In this document: piece after piece, positions 34,543 through 44,740 of the stretch
How positions within the stretch are numbered: position 1 is the first letter of the stretch
How the letters are laid out: each line of letters opens with the position of its first letter
From: Clusia tigrina
Taxonomy: Eukaryota > Arthropoda > Insecta > Diptera > Clusiidae
Reading direction: 5' to 3'
Length of the DNA: 64,000 bases
Assembly: GCA_920105625.2 (NCBI GenBank)
Contig: OV050030.1
Span: 75,803,900-75,867,899 of the forward strand
Made by a program: the position numbers and the translations under genes
Notes under the pieces: model-generated
Databases searched by the model: none
What the model was told of the DNA's origin: nothing
What the model saw: the letters and a program-made list of their open reading frames with translations, nothing else

Positions 34543-36489
34543 CAGTACAATCCCGATAATTCGCAATCCAGATAACTCGAAAATCCCGCTCACTCGTAAA
34601 AAATATTCTGTCCCTTGAAAAAATCGCGATAATTCGTATAAAATGTATGCATTTTGGTCCTCTCAGTAAGTCGTAATATTTTCGTAAATAAATCGATCAA
34701 AAACGTCTTATAACTCGTAATAACTTTAAAAAAATGAACTGAGAAAACAGAAAGAGACAAGAGAATGCTCTCATAGTGAAAGAATGCATAGTAGTCAATA
34801 TTTACTGTAATGTTTTGCCATTATTGTTTTTGAAGTGCTTTTTTCATGTTAATTTTTCATGTTTCATTCAGTAAAAATGTCGAAGCGGAGTTGCAACACT
34901 TTGTCTGTAAAAACAAAGCAGTAAATTGTTAATGCCGTATCAAACGGCGAAAAAAAAATTGAAGTGGCTGCTAGATATAAAATTGCTCCATCAACTTTGA
35001 CTTCGATTTTAAAAAAGTGACTTACTTAAATCTTTCATCGAAAACCAAGTTGAAGAGACAAAAGCTATGTGAATTCCCGGAATTGGAGCACGCGCTGACG
35101 AAATGGTTCGAGCAGTGTCGTCATTCTTACATACCAGTTGGTGGAGCACTGATGCGGGAAAAGGCAAAGATTTATGCAGTTAAATTAGGCCTAACTGAAT
35201 TTAAAGCGAGCGATGGGTGGTTTGATCGGTTTAAAAAAAGTAATAACAAAAGTTTTCGGAAAATTTGTGGTGAAAGTGCTTCTGTGGATGATGGTGTGTG
35301 TTCTGATGACTGGTATAGTAAACTTCAGAAACTCACAGAGGGCTATGAGCCCAAAAATATTTTTAATGCAGACGAAACAGGTCTATTTTTCAAATGCCTC
35401 CCTGACCGTACAATGAGTTTAAAAGGGTCATTGGGGTAAACATAGTAAAGATCGCATTACAATAATGCATGCTGCTAACATGGATGGCACAGAAAAACTA
35501 AAGCCATTTATTATTGGAAAATCAGCGATGCCTAGGTGTTTTAAGAATGTGAAGACATTACCCGTAACTTACCGTTCCAATAAGAAAGCATGGATGACTG
35601 GTCAATTGTTCACTGAATTGCTCCAATCATAGAATAGACAAATGGAAAGATAACAACGTAAAATTTTACTGTTTGTTGATAATTGCCCTGCACACAATTT
35701 TTGCCTGCAAACACTACTTCCAAACTTCAGCCACTCGACAAAGGCATTATTCAAAATTTTAAGACATTATACCGCAAAGATATAGTATTGCAAATGGTTG
35801 AAAGTCTAGAAGATAAAAAACAGCATACTATCACTTTATATTCTGCAATAAATATTGCTTTTAGAGCTTGGCAAAAAATTTCGAAATCAACTATAAAAAA
35901 TTGTCATCGAGCTTGCGGTTTTATCGATGATTCAAACGCAATGTTAGTGAACAGTGAATTTAACATAGCGGAGTGGGATAAAATTCCACAAAATGAAGAA
36001 TGGCGTATAACCTTCAATGACTCCATTCATTTTGATGATTTTTTGGCTACAGAATGAATTTTCACCGATGATGATGTGGTAGGGCTAGAAGCTGCTGACG
36101 AAAATGATTCTGAAAATGATGACAACGATCCGGAAATTTCGCAGGTTTCCGGTAAATGTGCCAAATGTGGCATGGCAAACAATCGTGATTTCCTTTTGCA
36201 ATCTGAAACTGATGGCACTGTGTTTGAAGTTCTTGTAAAACTGGATGATATAATTGAACAAACATTCGTATAAAAAAAGCACAGTAAACTGACTTTTATG
36301 ATAAACAATAAAAGTCATATAAAAAATTTCATTTATCTTTTCATTTATACTTCAAAAGGAAAAATCCCGTTAACTCGTATTTTTTTTAGTTTTGCTTCCG
36401 ATAACTCGTAATTCCGATAACTCGAAAAGCCCGCTAACTCGTAATAATTTCTCAGTCCCTTGATATTACGAATTATCGGGATTGTACTG
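34543..36489 (+). mobile_element. pogo/Tigger-type element, near full length
   Basis: This 1,947-bp element is flanked by TA on both sides. It begins CAGTACAATCCCGATAATTC and ends with the near-exact inverse GGGATTGTACTG. Subterminal TAACTCG/ACTCGTAA iterations lie at both ends (34570-34720 and 36360-36450). TA target sites and CAGT ends are typical of pogo/Tigger. Confidence 0.88.
34877..36272 (+). pseudogene. pogo/Tigger transposase (CENP-B-like), broken
   Basis: The start 'MSKRSCNTLSVKTKQ' and a psq-like helix-turn-helix ('VAARYKIAPSTLTSIL') at 34877-35020 are cut by two stops. A CENP-B-type DNA-binding domain and the first catalytic part follow in one frame (35017-35439): 'FPELEHALTKWFEQCRHSYIPVGG' read in two halves, and 'NIFNADETGLFFKCLPDRT' with the first Asp. 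After a frameshift come 'DRITIMHAANMDG' and 'LLFVDNCPAHN' (second Asp, about 35672). Then comes 'FLPANTTSKLQPLDKGIIQ' (35700-35760) with the third Asp, and an acidic C-terminus to about 36272 containing one more stop at 36055. It is inactive, but all three catalytic Asp regions are visible. Confidence 0.82.
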
Positions 36490-36540
36490 TATATCAAAGA
36501 TAAAACTGACATTTTGTGCAAAGTGCAAATTTCAGAGAAA

Positions 36541-37009
36541 TCCTAAGACTTATTTTGTTTAAATCAATTGATAATTTTTTTGATGAGTTTTTTGTTTGTT
36601 GTGGCTGATGTCTTTACCAAGAATTTCAGTAAAGTAAAACATGAATATTTTGTAAAATCAATGAGCATCATATAATATTTAAAAAATAAAATTGTTTTTA
36701 ATGTTAGAAAGTATAATGTGTTGATTTAATATTATAATAAAATTTTTATAACTTTAACAATGAATTAGTGTTGAAGAGGTGTGTGGAAAAGCAGTTAAAA
36801 AGTAGTAACTTGAACTCAAATAGCAACACTAAAGCATTGTTCCAGTTCACTTTTTATAATCACTTCTTAGTCTTAAATAAAACCTCGTATAAAGTAGCCG
36901 TGTCGACTTTTTGCTGCGCAACAGAAAAACCCAACAATTTTGTATTGTAATACTTATTTCATCATTATTGGTAAATGAATGCAAGTAGGGAGTATAGGCA
37001 TGATTAAAG
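36541..37009. other. Unassigned stretch after the hAT remnant
   Basis: This is AT-rich sequence. A 60-codon frame at 36768-36950 has no recognisable motif. It may contain the 3' end of the hAT element. Confidence 0.4.
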
Positions 37010-37256
37010 AACATCTACGTAATAAGAAGTCTCATCAAGAAGAAGAACAAAATATTTGAATTTCTCTTTCACGTTACGAGTTAAATGGGCGACACTACAA
37101 ATCATGATAACTACAGAATCATGAGAATTTTAAATTTTGTTGTGAATAATTGTACACACACGGGCTTACATACATATATATATATGTTTGCATGCTCAAA
37201 TGCCAAACAAAGGAAAAAGAAGCACGTATTAACATATTTGGGGCTTATTTTAACTA
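37010..37256 (+). repeat. Dispersed repeat, copy 1 (paired with 39268-39490)
   Basis: The segment with ACGTAATAAGAAGTCTCATC, TTCTCTTTCACGTTACGAGT, TTGTACACACACGGGC and AAAGAAGCACGT recurs in the same order and orientation at 39268-39490, with indels. A mariner element inserted at the end of this copy. It is non-coding. Confidence 0.75.
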
Positions 37257-38507
37257 CGAGGGCAGTTCGAAATATTCTTAGCCTAACAATGAAAAACAAG
37301 AGCTAGATTTTTCAAATTATTTTATTTTTCCACATAATCTCCTGAAACTTCAATACACTTAGTCCAACGTTTTTCTAACAATTCTACCCCATGATTAAAA
37401 TAATTTTCCGGAAGCTCCTCAAAATAATCGTTTACAAGGAATTTTTTCGATTTGGGAACAGGTAGAATTCAAAGGGAGCTAAATCAGGAGAATAAGGTGG
37501 GTGGTCAAGCAATTCATACTTCAATTCGTTCAATTTTGGCATTGTTAAAACACTCTTGTGGCATGGTGCGTTGTCCTGATGAAAAATAATTTTTTTTTGT
37601 TGTAAACCAGGTAGTTTTTCTCGAATTTTCAAATTCAATTGATCCAAATGGTTACAATAATATTCAGAATTTATTGTTTTACCTTTTTGAAGATAGTCGA
37701 TTAATAAAATTCCTTTGAAATCCCAGAAAACCGTTGCCATGACCTTACCAGCCGATTGAACTGTTTTTGCCTTCTTTGGTGCACTTCCACCAGCTTCAGT
37801 CCATTGTTTGGATTGTTCTTTTGTTTCTGGTGTAAAGTGATGGATCCATGTTTCATCAACAGTTATGAAACGACGCTTAAAATCCATTTTATTTCGCTTA
37901 AAACGATCCAAACAAGCTTGAGAAATTTTCATTCGAATACGTTTTTGGTCAACTCTTAACAAATGCGGCACCCATCTTGCAGAAAGCTTTTTCATATGTA
38001 ATTCTTGTTGCAAAATAAAATGTACTCGATCATTTGAGATGCCAATGGCATTACCTATTTCACGCACTTTCACTCGTCGATCGTCTAATACCATATCATG
38101 AACTTTAGCTATGATTTCTGGCGTTGTTGCAGTTTTTGGACGTCCACTTCGGGGTTCATCTTGAATGCTTGTATGACCACGATTAAATTCAGCAATCCAA
38201 TTTTTTACTGTTGCATATGAAGGAGCACTTTCACCTAACACATTCACCATATCATTATGAATTTCTTGTCCCGATAATCCTTTTTTATGTAAATATTTAA
38301 TCACACCACGAATTTCTAATTTTTCCATTCTAAAAAAATCACTGAAGCGTCTTTTTTGAACACGTGTTACTATACGAATGAGTTGCCAGATGTCAATGAA
38401 ATTTAACAAGTGTTCATATGACGGATGGAAGTTTCCATTATAGAAAGCTTTTTGCTGTTTATATCTCCATCTATATGTCAGGCTAAGAACATTTCGAATA
38501 GCCCTCG
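37257..38507 (-). mobile_element. mariner element, near intact
   Basis: This 1,251-bp element is flanked by TA on both sides, with inverted repeats of about 30 bp: CGAGGGCAGTTCGAAATATT at one end and the reverse complement of CGAGGGCTATTCGAAATGTT at the other. Length, TA target and terminal sequence are typical of mariner. Confidence 0.93.
37322..38328 (-). pseudogene. mariner transposase with one frameshift and Asp-to-Glu change
   Basis: This is a cut-and-paste transposase resembling the SETMAR-related (cecropia/mellifera-like) mariners. The start is the ATG of 'MEKLEIRGVIKYLHKKGLSG'; a longer frame upstream runs into the inverted repeat and is not used. The helix-turn-helix region, 'RSGRPKTATT' linker and WVPHLL motif ('SARWVPHLLRVDQKR') are present. 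Catalytic residues are Asp in 'ITVDETWIHH' and Asp in 'IFHQDNAPCH'. The third, 34 residues later, reads Glu in 'SPDLAPFEFYLFP', where this family normally has 'SDFFLFP'. A single frameshift near 37440 then throws the last 40 residues ('NYFNHGVELLEKRWTKCIE') into another frame ending at 37322. It is otherwise open, so a young copy. Confidence 0.88.
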
Positions 38508-38509
38508 TA

Positions 38510-39267
38510 TATGTAATTAAGTTCCCTTTAACATCGTTTCAAACTAAAATTATGAATTATATCAATTATTGAAACTAATTTTAATTTGTCATAGAAAATA
38601 CACATCACGCAACTCCATTGAATACATTATTATGCCACATGATTAATGTGAAAAGTCAGAATGTACATCTAACATACATATGTACGAGTATGTACATATG
38701 TACATATTCGGATTATTGAGACATAAGAAACATTCGGATAAATCCATACAGAAAAAATGACACAAATTTTTGTCAAACGTTATATGTATATAGTAACATA
38801 ATAAATCAAACATTCACTAGTGACTCCTTTCTAAACAAAAAATATGGATATCTTCAATTAGTACACATATCAGGTTCTTTTTTGGAAGTCTAAATATTTT
38901 CGCATGAATTTTTGGTTCGATGCAAAGATAAAGAGTTTATCAAATACATTTTTTCGGTATTATAGACAGTGGCACAGCGCTTAATTAGTGCCAATTTGTT
39001 GTTTATATTAAAAGAATAATAAACAATTATAAACGAGTGAAAACTGATAGTTTTTTATTGATTCAGCTGAGAGATTATTTAATGAAATTACAAAAAAAAT
39101 ATGAAAACATAATTATTGCTTTCGGGATAGCCTTTTGGTTGAATCGACGACGATATTTATATTAATTAGAATATAAAAAATAAAAAGTGCCATCTAGGGT
39201 TAATAACAGGATTTAATCGAAATTGTATCGGTATTTTCGAGCTTTTTTCGAGTGATTTGAAAGAATA
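38510..39267. other. AT-rich stretch, no gene recognised
   Basis: This is AT-rich sequence with small inverted motifs around TACATATGTAC near 38678-38706. No supported gene or element was seen. Confidence 0.45.
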
Positions 39268-39490
39268 TCAACGTAATAAGAAGTCTCATCAAGAAGAACA
39301 AAATATTTGATTTTCTCTTTCACGTTACGAGTTAAATGTACGACACCTATCATGATCTGTGACAAACTACATAATTTTTGGTTTGAATTGTACACACACG
39401 GGCATATGCATGTTTGGATACTCATAAGCAAAATAAAAACAAAGAAAAAAGAAGCACGTGTGTTGTATATACAAACATTTATACATATAT
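39268..39490 (+). repeat. Dispersed repeat, copy 2
   Basis: This is the second copy of the repeat at 37010-37256, diverged by several indels but collinear. Confidence 0.75.
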
Positions 39491-40039
39491 AATTCTGACA
39501 GGTATTGACTTCTGAAGGGTGCGAAACGCGAAATAAGAGCAAAGAAGACTTTTTTCAAATTTAGGTATCAATTTGATATTAAAGAATAATTTCAATTTTC
39601 AGTTTATAATGTGAAGTGTGATGCTGTTTCCGATTTCTGTTCGCCTGGTATGATTGGCCAACATACACAATAGAAGAAACTATTTTATTTATTTTTTTAT
39701 ATTAGTATTATTATAATACAACAAAACTTTCAAAGCAAGTAAAAATTGGACTACCATATACCATATACACCTACACTATAATTCCATTTTTACAAAAATA
39801 GGTAAATTTTATGAAATCAAAGAAATTCTAAATTTCATGATCGACACTGATGTACGTATGAAATTGTGAGTGTATTCGATTTCATACCTTAGTATGTGTT
39901 TTTGAAACGAAATAAGGCAATTTCGCAAAAATTGTCAATCTTCAAAATAATAAAAATTTATAAAATCAAATTATTCAACCAAGTAGTCCCTTTAGTTAAT
40001 CTTCTTATAAATTAGCAAAAGGATTTATGTATATATACC
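39491..40039. other. Unassigned stretch
   Basis: No coding region or element was recognised in this AT-rich sequence. Confidence 0.4.
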
Positions 40040-40044
40040 TTCTT

Positions 40045-40116
40045 TAGTCGTGGTGGTAAGGGCGTCAATCTTGATGCATGCGAACCTGGTTTCAAATCGC
40101 GAAGCAGCTCTTTTTT
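40045..40116 (+). ncRNA. tRNA-like remnant (possible SINE head or tRNA pseudogene)
   Basis: AGTCGTGGTGGTAAGGGCGT resembles the A-box half of a serine-type tRNA (AGTCGTGGCCGAGTGGTTAAGGCGT pattern, shortened). About 30 bp later GGTTTCAAATCGC resembles a B box, and the segment is followed by a TTTTTT run. The anticodon arm and acceptor pairing are not convincing, so a working tRNA is unlikely. Confidence 0.3.
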
Positions 40117-40649
40117 ATTGCCGTGGATTTTTTTTAAATTTGTTCTCCAAAAAATTTGATTACGATTATAAGAAATAATATTTTATTATTTCCTTGTACA
40201 CCCTCATAACACCGTGAATAGTAATTATACCAAATGGAGATATGGATTCGCATTTCAAATAACTGTATGTACTTTTTGACAACTATTACACACAATGCAA
40301 ATCGCAATAAGCATACATTATCTATTTTTTTATATGGTACCATTAGAAAGATAGAAGCGTAGATGGTCCGAATGGGAAAACATTTGGATGTTGCTTAGCT
40401 TTAACCTGCGTTGTTAAGGGAAGCGTAAATAATCAACACAACTAAATATATCAATTACACGTACATACGCCCAGCACATGTGAAGGGGATAATGAGAGCA
40501 AAGAAAAAAATGTGTTACATATACGCAAACAAAAACAACAATTTTGCTTAGATCTGATGTGCACACACATGCATACACATGCTTGCTTACGTTCTTCAAC
40601 GATTGAGCTTCAATGATTGTGGTTCGATTTTGTATAGCTTGGTTCAAAT
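40117..40649. other. Unassigned stretch
   Basis: No supported gene was seen. Short open frames on both strands lack motifs. Confidence 0.4.
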
Positions 40650-42405
40650 GTATGTTGTTTTACCACTCATGCGGATTGTAGAAAAACTTTTCTCCGAACT
40701 GCCCTTAACTTCACTCAATCTTACATGTACGGGCAACTGCATTCAGTGGCATTGTTGCTGCTCTTTTCATTGGTGGTAAAATGTTACAAAATTTTTCATG
40801 CGTTCATACGTCTTTGATCACAAGTTTTTATTAATTACTTTATTTACTATGAAATCATAAAAAATGTGCGAATTTAAAGCAGAAGAAAGAAAAAATTAAA
40901 AAAAAACAATATTACTCAATTGGGCGAGTGTCAACTGTTTTTTCAAATGTTTTTTCTATTCCTTTTTGAACCAATTCAATGATACATTTACTGTTATCTA
41001 TACTTTGCATTAATTATTTTGTACGATTTTGTTAATATTTGATCATTAATTTTTGATTTCCGCACATAATAAATTACAATATTTTGTTTTTAAATTGCCA
41101 GATAAAAGGTGATCATGTGAGGTGCTTCAATTAATATACTATAATCACAACTTGGTAAAAAATGTACAGGTGTTGTCACCTATGTCACCACGGAAAAGAA
41201 TCTGTAATATTTTAAATCGGGGCGAAAACGAGGGTAGATTTGAGTTAAAGTATGGAGATGACCATAAGCTTAAATTAAATGCACGAGTAGAGCGCGTAAT
41301 AAAACGATAACTACACAAAAACCCGCAAAGTTCGAGCAGGACGCTTCGTTAATTATGTTCGACGAAATTTCTGTACGTCCTTTTTAATATTGAAAGCCAC
41401 AGATAAATTTTGAGAGATTTGTTTATAGACGATCAAAATAAAAATAGACTATTTTCCGGGAAAACAATTTTCTTATGGGGAGATTTTCAACATATTTTGC
41501 CAGTTGTCCCACATGGTACACATTCCACTCTAATTAAAAATTGTGTTAATGTTTGGTACGAGTTTGCTTCGTTCCATCATGTGACCCTCACACAAAATAT
41601 AGGACTCAGAACAGAGAAAATCGATTTTGTTGAGTTTTTTAAAAGTATCGGTAATGGCGAGGCAAGAGAATTCCAGAGTTTGGTCGAAATGTGATCGATA
41701 TACCGCAACACTTTGTTGGAAATGAAAGTAATGTAATTGATGATGTATTTAGAAATATTTGCAGAAAGTATTTAGCAGAACGCATAACCGACATATTCTC
41801 AACCAAATGCCGGGGAAAAAAATAAGTTAAAATAATTAAGTTAAGACAAAATAATTTGCGATAATGACGCAGAAGTCAATAATTATCCAGTGGAATTTTA
41901 TAATGTCCGAATATCAGTGGTGTACCACCACTATTGACATTGGAAGTCAATTGCATTGTTCTCTTTAAATACAAAGGAAGCTTTGGTTAATGGCACAAGA
42001 ATGCATATCAAGATATTGCATAATAATGCTATCGATTGTGAGGTGTTGCCTGGAATAACACGATGTAAACCTATTCTTATCCATCGCATTTACTTGACTT
42101 ATTCTGGAACTTTGCTGCCGTTCGATTTTCAATTCCAATTTCCGATTCCTCTCGCAAGGCCAAACATTCGATAAAGTTGGCATTACGTTAAGAAATCCAG
42201 TATTCATGCATGGGCGTAGTTGCATGCAGAGTTAGATCATTTGATGCGCTTAAGTTTTATATTAGTGGCACTAATGAACAAGGCCATTTAGCAAAAGATG
42301 AACGTGTATTTACAAAAAAATATTGTTTACACCGAAGTGTTGACAAACTATTAAATTTACAATGTAATGTCATATATATTCTAAGTGCAATTATTTGAAG
42401 TACTA
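40650..42405 (+). pseudogene. Helitron helicase (PIF1-like) 3' portion, plus strand
   Basis: This is the C-terminal half of a Helitron RepHel protein. Near 40725 a frame reads 'ATAFSGIVAALFIGGK', the segment after the nucleotide-binding loop. Near 41320 'KFEQDASLIMFDEIS' supplies the Walker B Asp-Glu. At 41410-41694 come 'FSGKTIFLWGDFQHILPVV' and 'FFKSIGNGEA'. At 41956-42174 come 'EALVNGTRMHIKILHNNAIDCEV' and 'FQFPIPLARPNI'. The last part (42205-42330) has 'CRVRSFDALKFYISGTNEQG', typical of a Helitron C-terminus. Intervening stops and frameshifts are common. The Rep (HUH) half is not found upstream on this strand. Confidence 0.8.
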
Positions 42406-43042
42406 AAAGTATTATCATTTATCTTCACTTTAAAGATAAAATAACCGGGCGACCAAGCTTCGCACAAACGTTTTTTTTCAATTTTGCGAACTTTAAAATA
42501 AACGGTTTATTTATTTTCAATTAAAAAAAAATCAATTCAAATAAAAAATAAATGAAATGAAAACTAAATGTATTTTATATGGTCGAATATCGAACATTGG
42601 GGGTCCCAACAATCTTTACTATCTCTCCCTCTTTTAAATTTGCGTTTTCAGATGTAGTCTAAGTGTGATTATTTCTCCACGAAAAGTAATGAATGACCCG
42701 TCTTGACTAAGAATTCCAACCGTAACTGATCTAACCTCTCTATTGTTAATAAATAAAAATTTTTGGAACGTCATCTATTTTATATCCGGGTCCATTGAAA
42801 ACTTGTGTTGTCTATGTGCTGGTGCATCATTTATATGTGATCCAGTAACAATACTAAATTTGATATGGACTCCATTATTTACAGTTTTCTTCAAATTCTG
42901 ATCTAATATATGTTCTTCTCCTGCGGTGAATACAGTTTTATTAAAACCGAATAGTGCATAAATAATTCGCTCTTTACTGAAGTAGATGTTATCTGCAGAT
43001 GAAAATATTTCCGATTGCATTGTTTTATTATTTCCTTTAATA

Positions 43043-44323
43043 AAGGGTTTTCCAATAAGACGTGTTATTTTTGTATTCAAAGCAAAATGCCATTTTTTGA
43101 GATAAATGATCGGATGTTTATTTCATAACAAAGAGGAAGGTATGCCGTTAATAATGAAAAACAATATCAGCCAAATGGCCACCACGACCACGCTTACAGG
43201 ACCATATCCTTTTCATGAAATTTTCCATAACCAAATCGCAAAGTGGCTGCCCTATGTCCTCGATAGCCTCACGAATTCTATCTTTGAGGTCTTGAATCGA
43301 CGCTGGGCTGTTGTCGCAGACCTTATCTTTCACGTGGCCCCAAAAGGGAGAAGTCGCAAGGTGTTAAATCACAAGATCTCGGTGCCAATTGTGATCACCT
43401 CTTCGAGAGATAACACGGTCCGGAAACCTTTCCCGTAGAATAGCAATGGTTTCGTTGCTTGTGTGGCACGTAGCGCCGTCTTGTTGAAAGTAAACGTTGT
43501 CCAGATCAATACCATCCAACTCCGACCATAAAAAATCATTCATCATCTCTCATCATCTCTCGATAGCGGAATCCATTCACCGTAACTGTTGATCCAACCT
43601 CATTTTCGAAAAATTAAGGTCCAATGACCCCGCCGGATCATAAACCGCACCAAACAGTCACACGTTGAGGATGGAGAGGCTTCTCAACAATAACTCTTGG
43701 GTTTTCCGAGCCCCAGATGCGACAATTTTGCTTGTTGACGTAGCCACAGAGATGGAAATGGGCCTCATCAGTCAAGATGATTTTTCGATGGAATTCCGGA
43801 TCATTTTCATGCATTTCAAGGACCCAATCAGCAAAGACACGACGTTGTTGATGATCGGCCGGCTTGAGTTCTTCTGTTAACTGAACTTTATAAGCTTTAA
43901 GACCCAACTCTTTATGCAAAATACGGTGTAATGACGTTTGTGGAATGCCCAATTGCAAAGAACGACGAGGAATGGACAAACCTGGGTTTTCTTCAACACT
44001 TTGGGCTACAGCAGCAATATTCTCAGTTGTTCTTGAGCGACGTGCACGGGTTCATATCACTAATTTGTCCCAACAGCTCGAATTTTTCCACCAATTTCTG
44101 TATTGCGGTCCGACAAGGTGCTTCACGACGACCCAAAAATGCTTTAGTTTTGCGAACTGTGACTGCAAGATTTTCACCATTTTTGTAGTGATTTTTAATA
44201 ACTTCACTGCATTGTTGAAGCGTGTATCGTTCCATTTTTAGTAATGGCGTAGTTTATACTCAAAAGTGACAGCTACCGAAATACTGGGTGATTCAAAATA
44301 ACACCTCTTGTAGGAAAACCCTT
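43043..44323 (-). mobile_element. DD41D (rosa-type) mariner-like element inserted in the capsid-like gene
   Basis: This 1,281-bp element is flanked by TA, with inverted repeats of about 37 bp starting AAGGGTTTTCC and containing GTGTTATTTT at both ends. It is close in end sequence to the deleted element at 30455. Confidence 0.9.
43148..44235 (-). pseudogene. DD41D transposase, frameshifted
   Basis: The minus-strand pieces are in order. They are 'MERYTLQQCSEVIKNHYKNG' (44235 onward), 'RRSLQLGIPQTSLHRILHKE' and 'LTDEAHFHLCGYVNKQNCR' with the first Asp (43979-43638), 'FQQDGATCHTSNETI' with the second Asp (43546-43364), and the C-terminal part ending 'GRGGHLADIVFHY' (43333-43148). Around 43385-43340 a one-base loss hides the third catalytic Asp, which appears in another frame as 'RSCDLTPCDF'. 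The spacing in that frame is consistent with DD41D. About four frame breaks make it inactive, but nearly the whole length is present. Confidence 0.85.
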
Positions 44324-44740
44324 TATTTATAGCTCCTCGGTTTTGTTCATATTCAAGCAATATGTAATCTGTAATATCAATAATTTCATATTATCCAATG
44401 GAATTTCAATAACAGGTTCACCAATATGAAACAAATTGTTATGATTATCCACATTCGGAATTGAAATCTACTAATCCGCATACATAATTATTTTCCATTT
44501 GTATTGATGGAAAAAAATTTGCTGTTAAAGTCGTTGTATTTCCGCTGAAACTTAGTGTTAATGACATCTTGAATAAAATTAACCAACTTGTGGAAAAATA
44601 GATAAACGCTTAAGTTGTATATGAATTTTATTTTATCTACTCGGTCTGCACCGGTCCGCTTTGTTACCCTACCAAAACTTTTTTTAATTTTTTAATTTTT
44701 CATTTTTTTATTATTCTCCGTCATACTCGTATATCCATAA

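Larger units (their letters stand above)
32720..36540 (+). pseudogene. hAT-like transposase gene, split by a pogo element
   Basis: This is a decayed plus-strand hAT-type gene. An N-terminal BED-like finger region (32875-33060) reads 'KCKFLDSYTVEYKKRKK', 'YYSICGSEICIANFGKSS' and 'DHVKSAKHLSKL'. The next piece (33027-33536) has 'VISHNHSFSSLDCTTKL' and 'KATALINNVLAPHSVATF'. Further on come 'LSLPAIERILQLWKPLKEFF' (about 33725-33790) and 'LESVIQCKCNFN' just before 34541. These fit the order of a hAT transposase ending in the dimerisation region. The frame breaks many times. The 3' end continues after 36490 ('KDKTDILCKVQ'), showing that the pogo element inserted into this gene. Confidence 0.7.
42600..44567 (-). 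pseudogene. Jelly-roll capsid-like gene (Maverick/Polinton-type), split
   Basis: This minus-strand gene has its N-terminal part at 44567-44326 and its C-terminal part at 43042 to about 42600. The two are separated by a DD41D element. The visible pattern is a short strand-rich N-terminus with a Phe-Phe-Pro motif, then an Asn-Leu-Phe-His-Ile-Gly and 'EPVIEIPLDN' stretch. The C-terminal part has 'VNNGVHIKFSIVTGSHIND' and 'RQHKFSMDPDI', followed by a 'FRGEIITLRLHLK' ending. I recall this layout from abundant arthropod repeat proteins linked to Maverick/Polinton-like or adintovirus-like elements, where it would be a minor capsid-type jelly roll. That assignment is from memory and unverified. There is at least one frameshift near 44474 and one stop near 42775. 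It starts about 174 bp after the end of a Helitron helicase on the same strand. Confidence 0.45.

Noticed and set aside
41122..41310. A separate small gene upstream of the Helitron helicase
   Set aside because: It lies in order between two helicase segments and its end ('LNARVERVIKR') fits the helicase linker, so it is treated as part of the Helitron.
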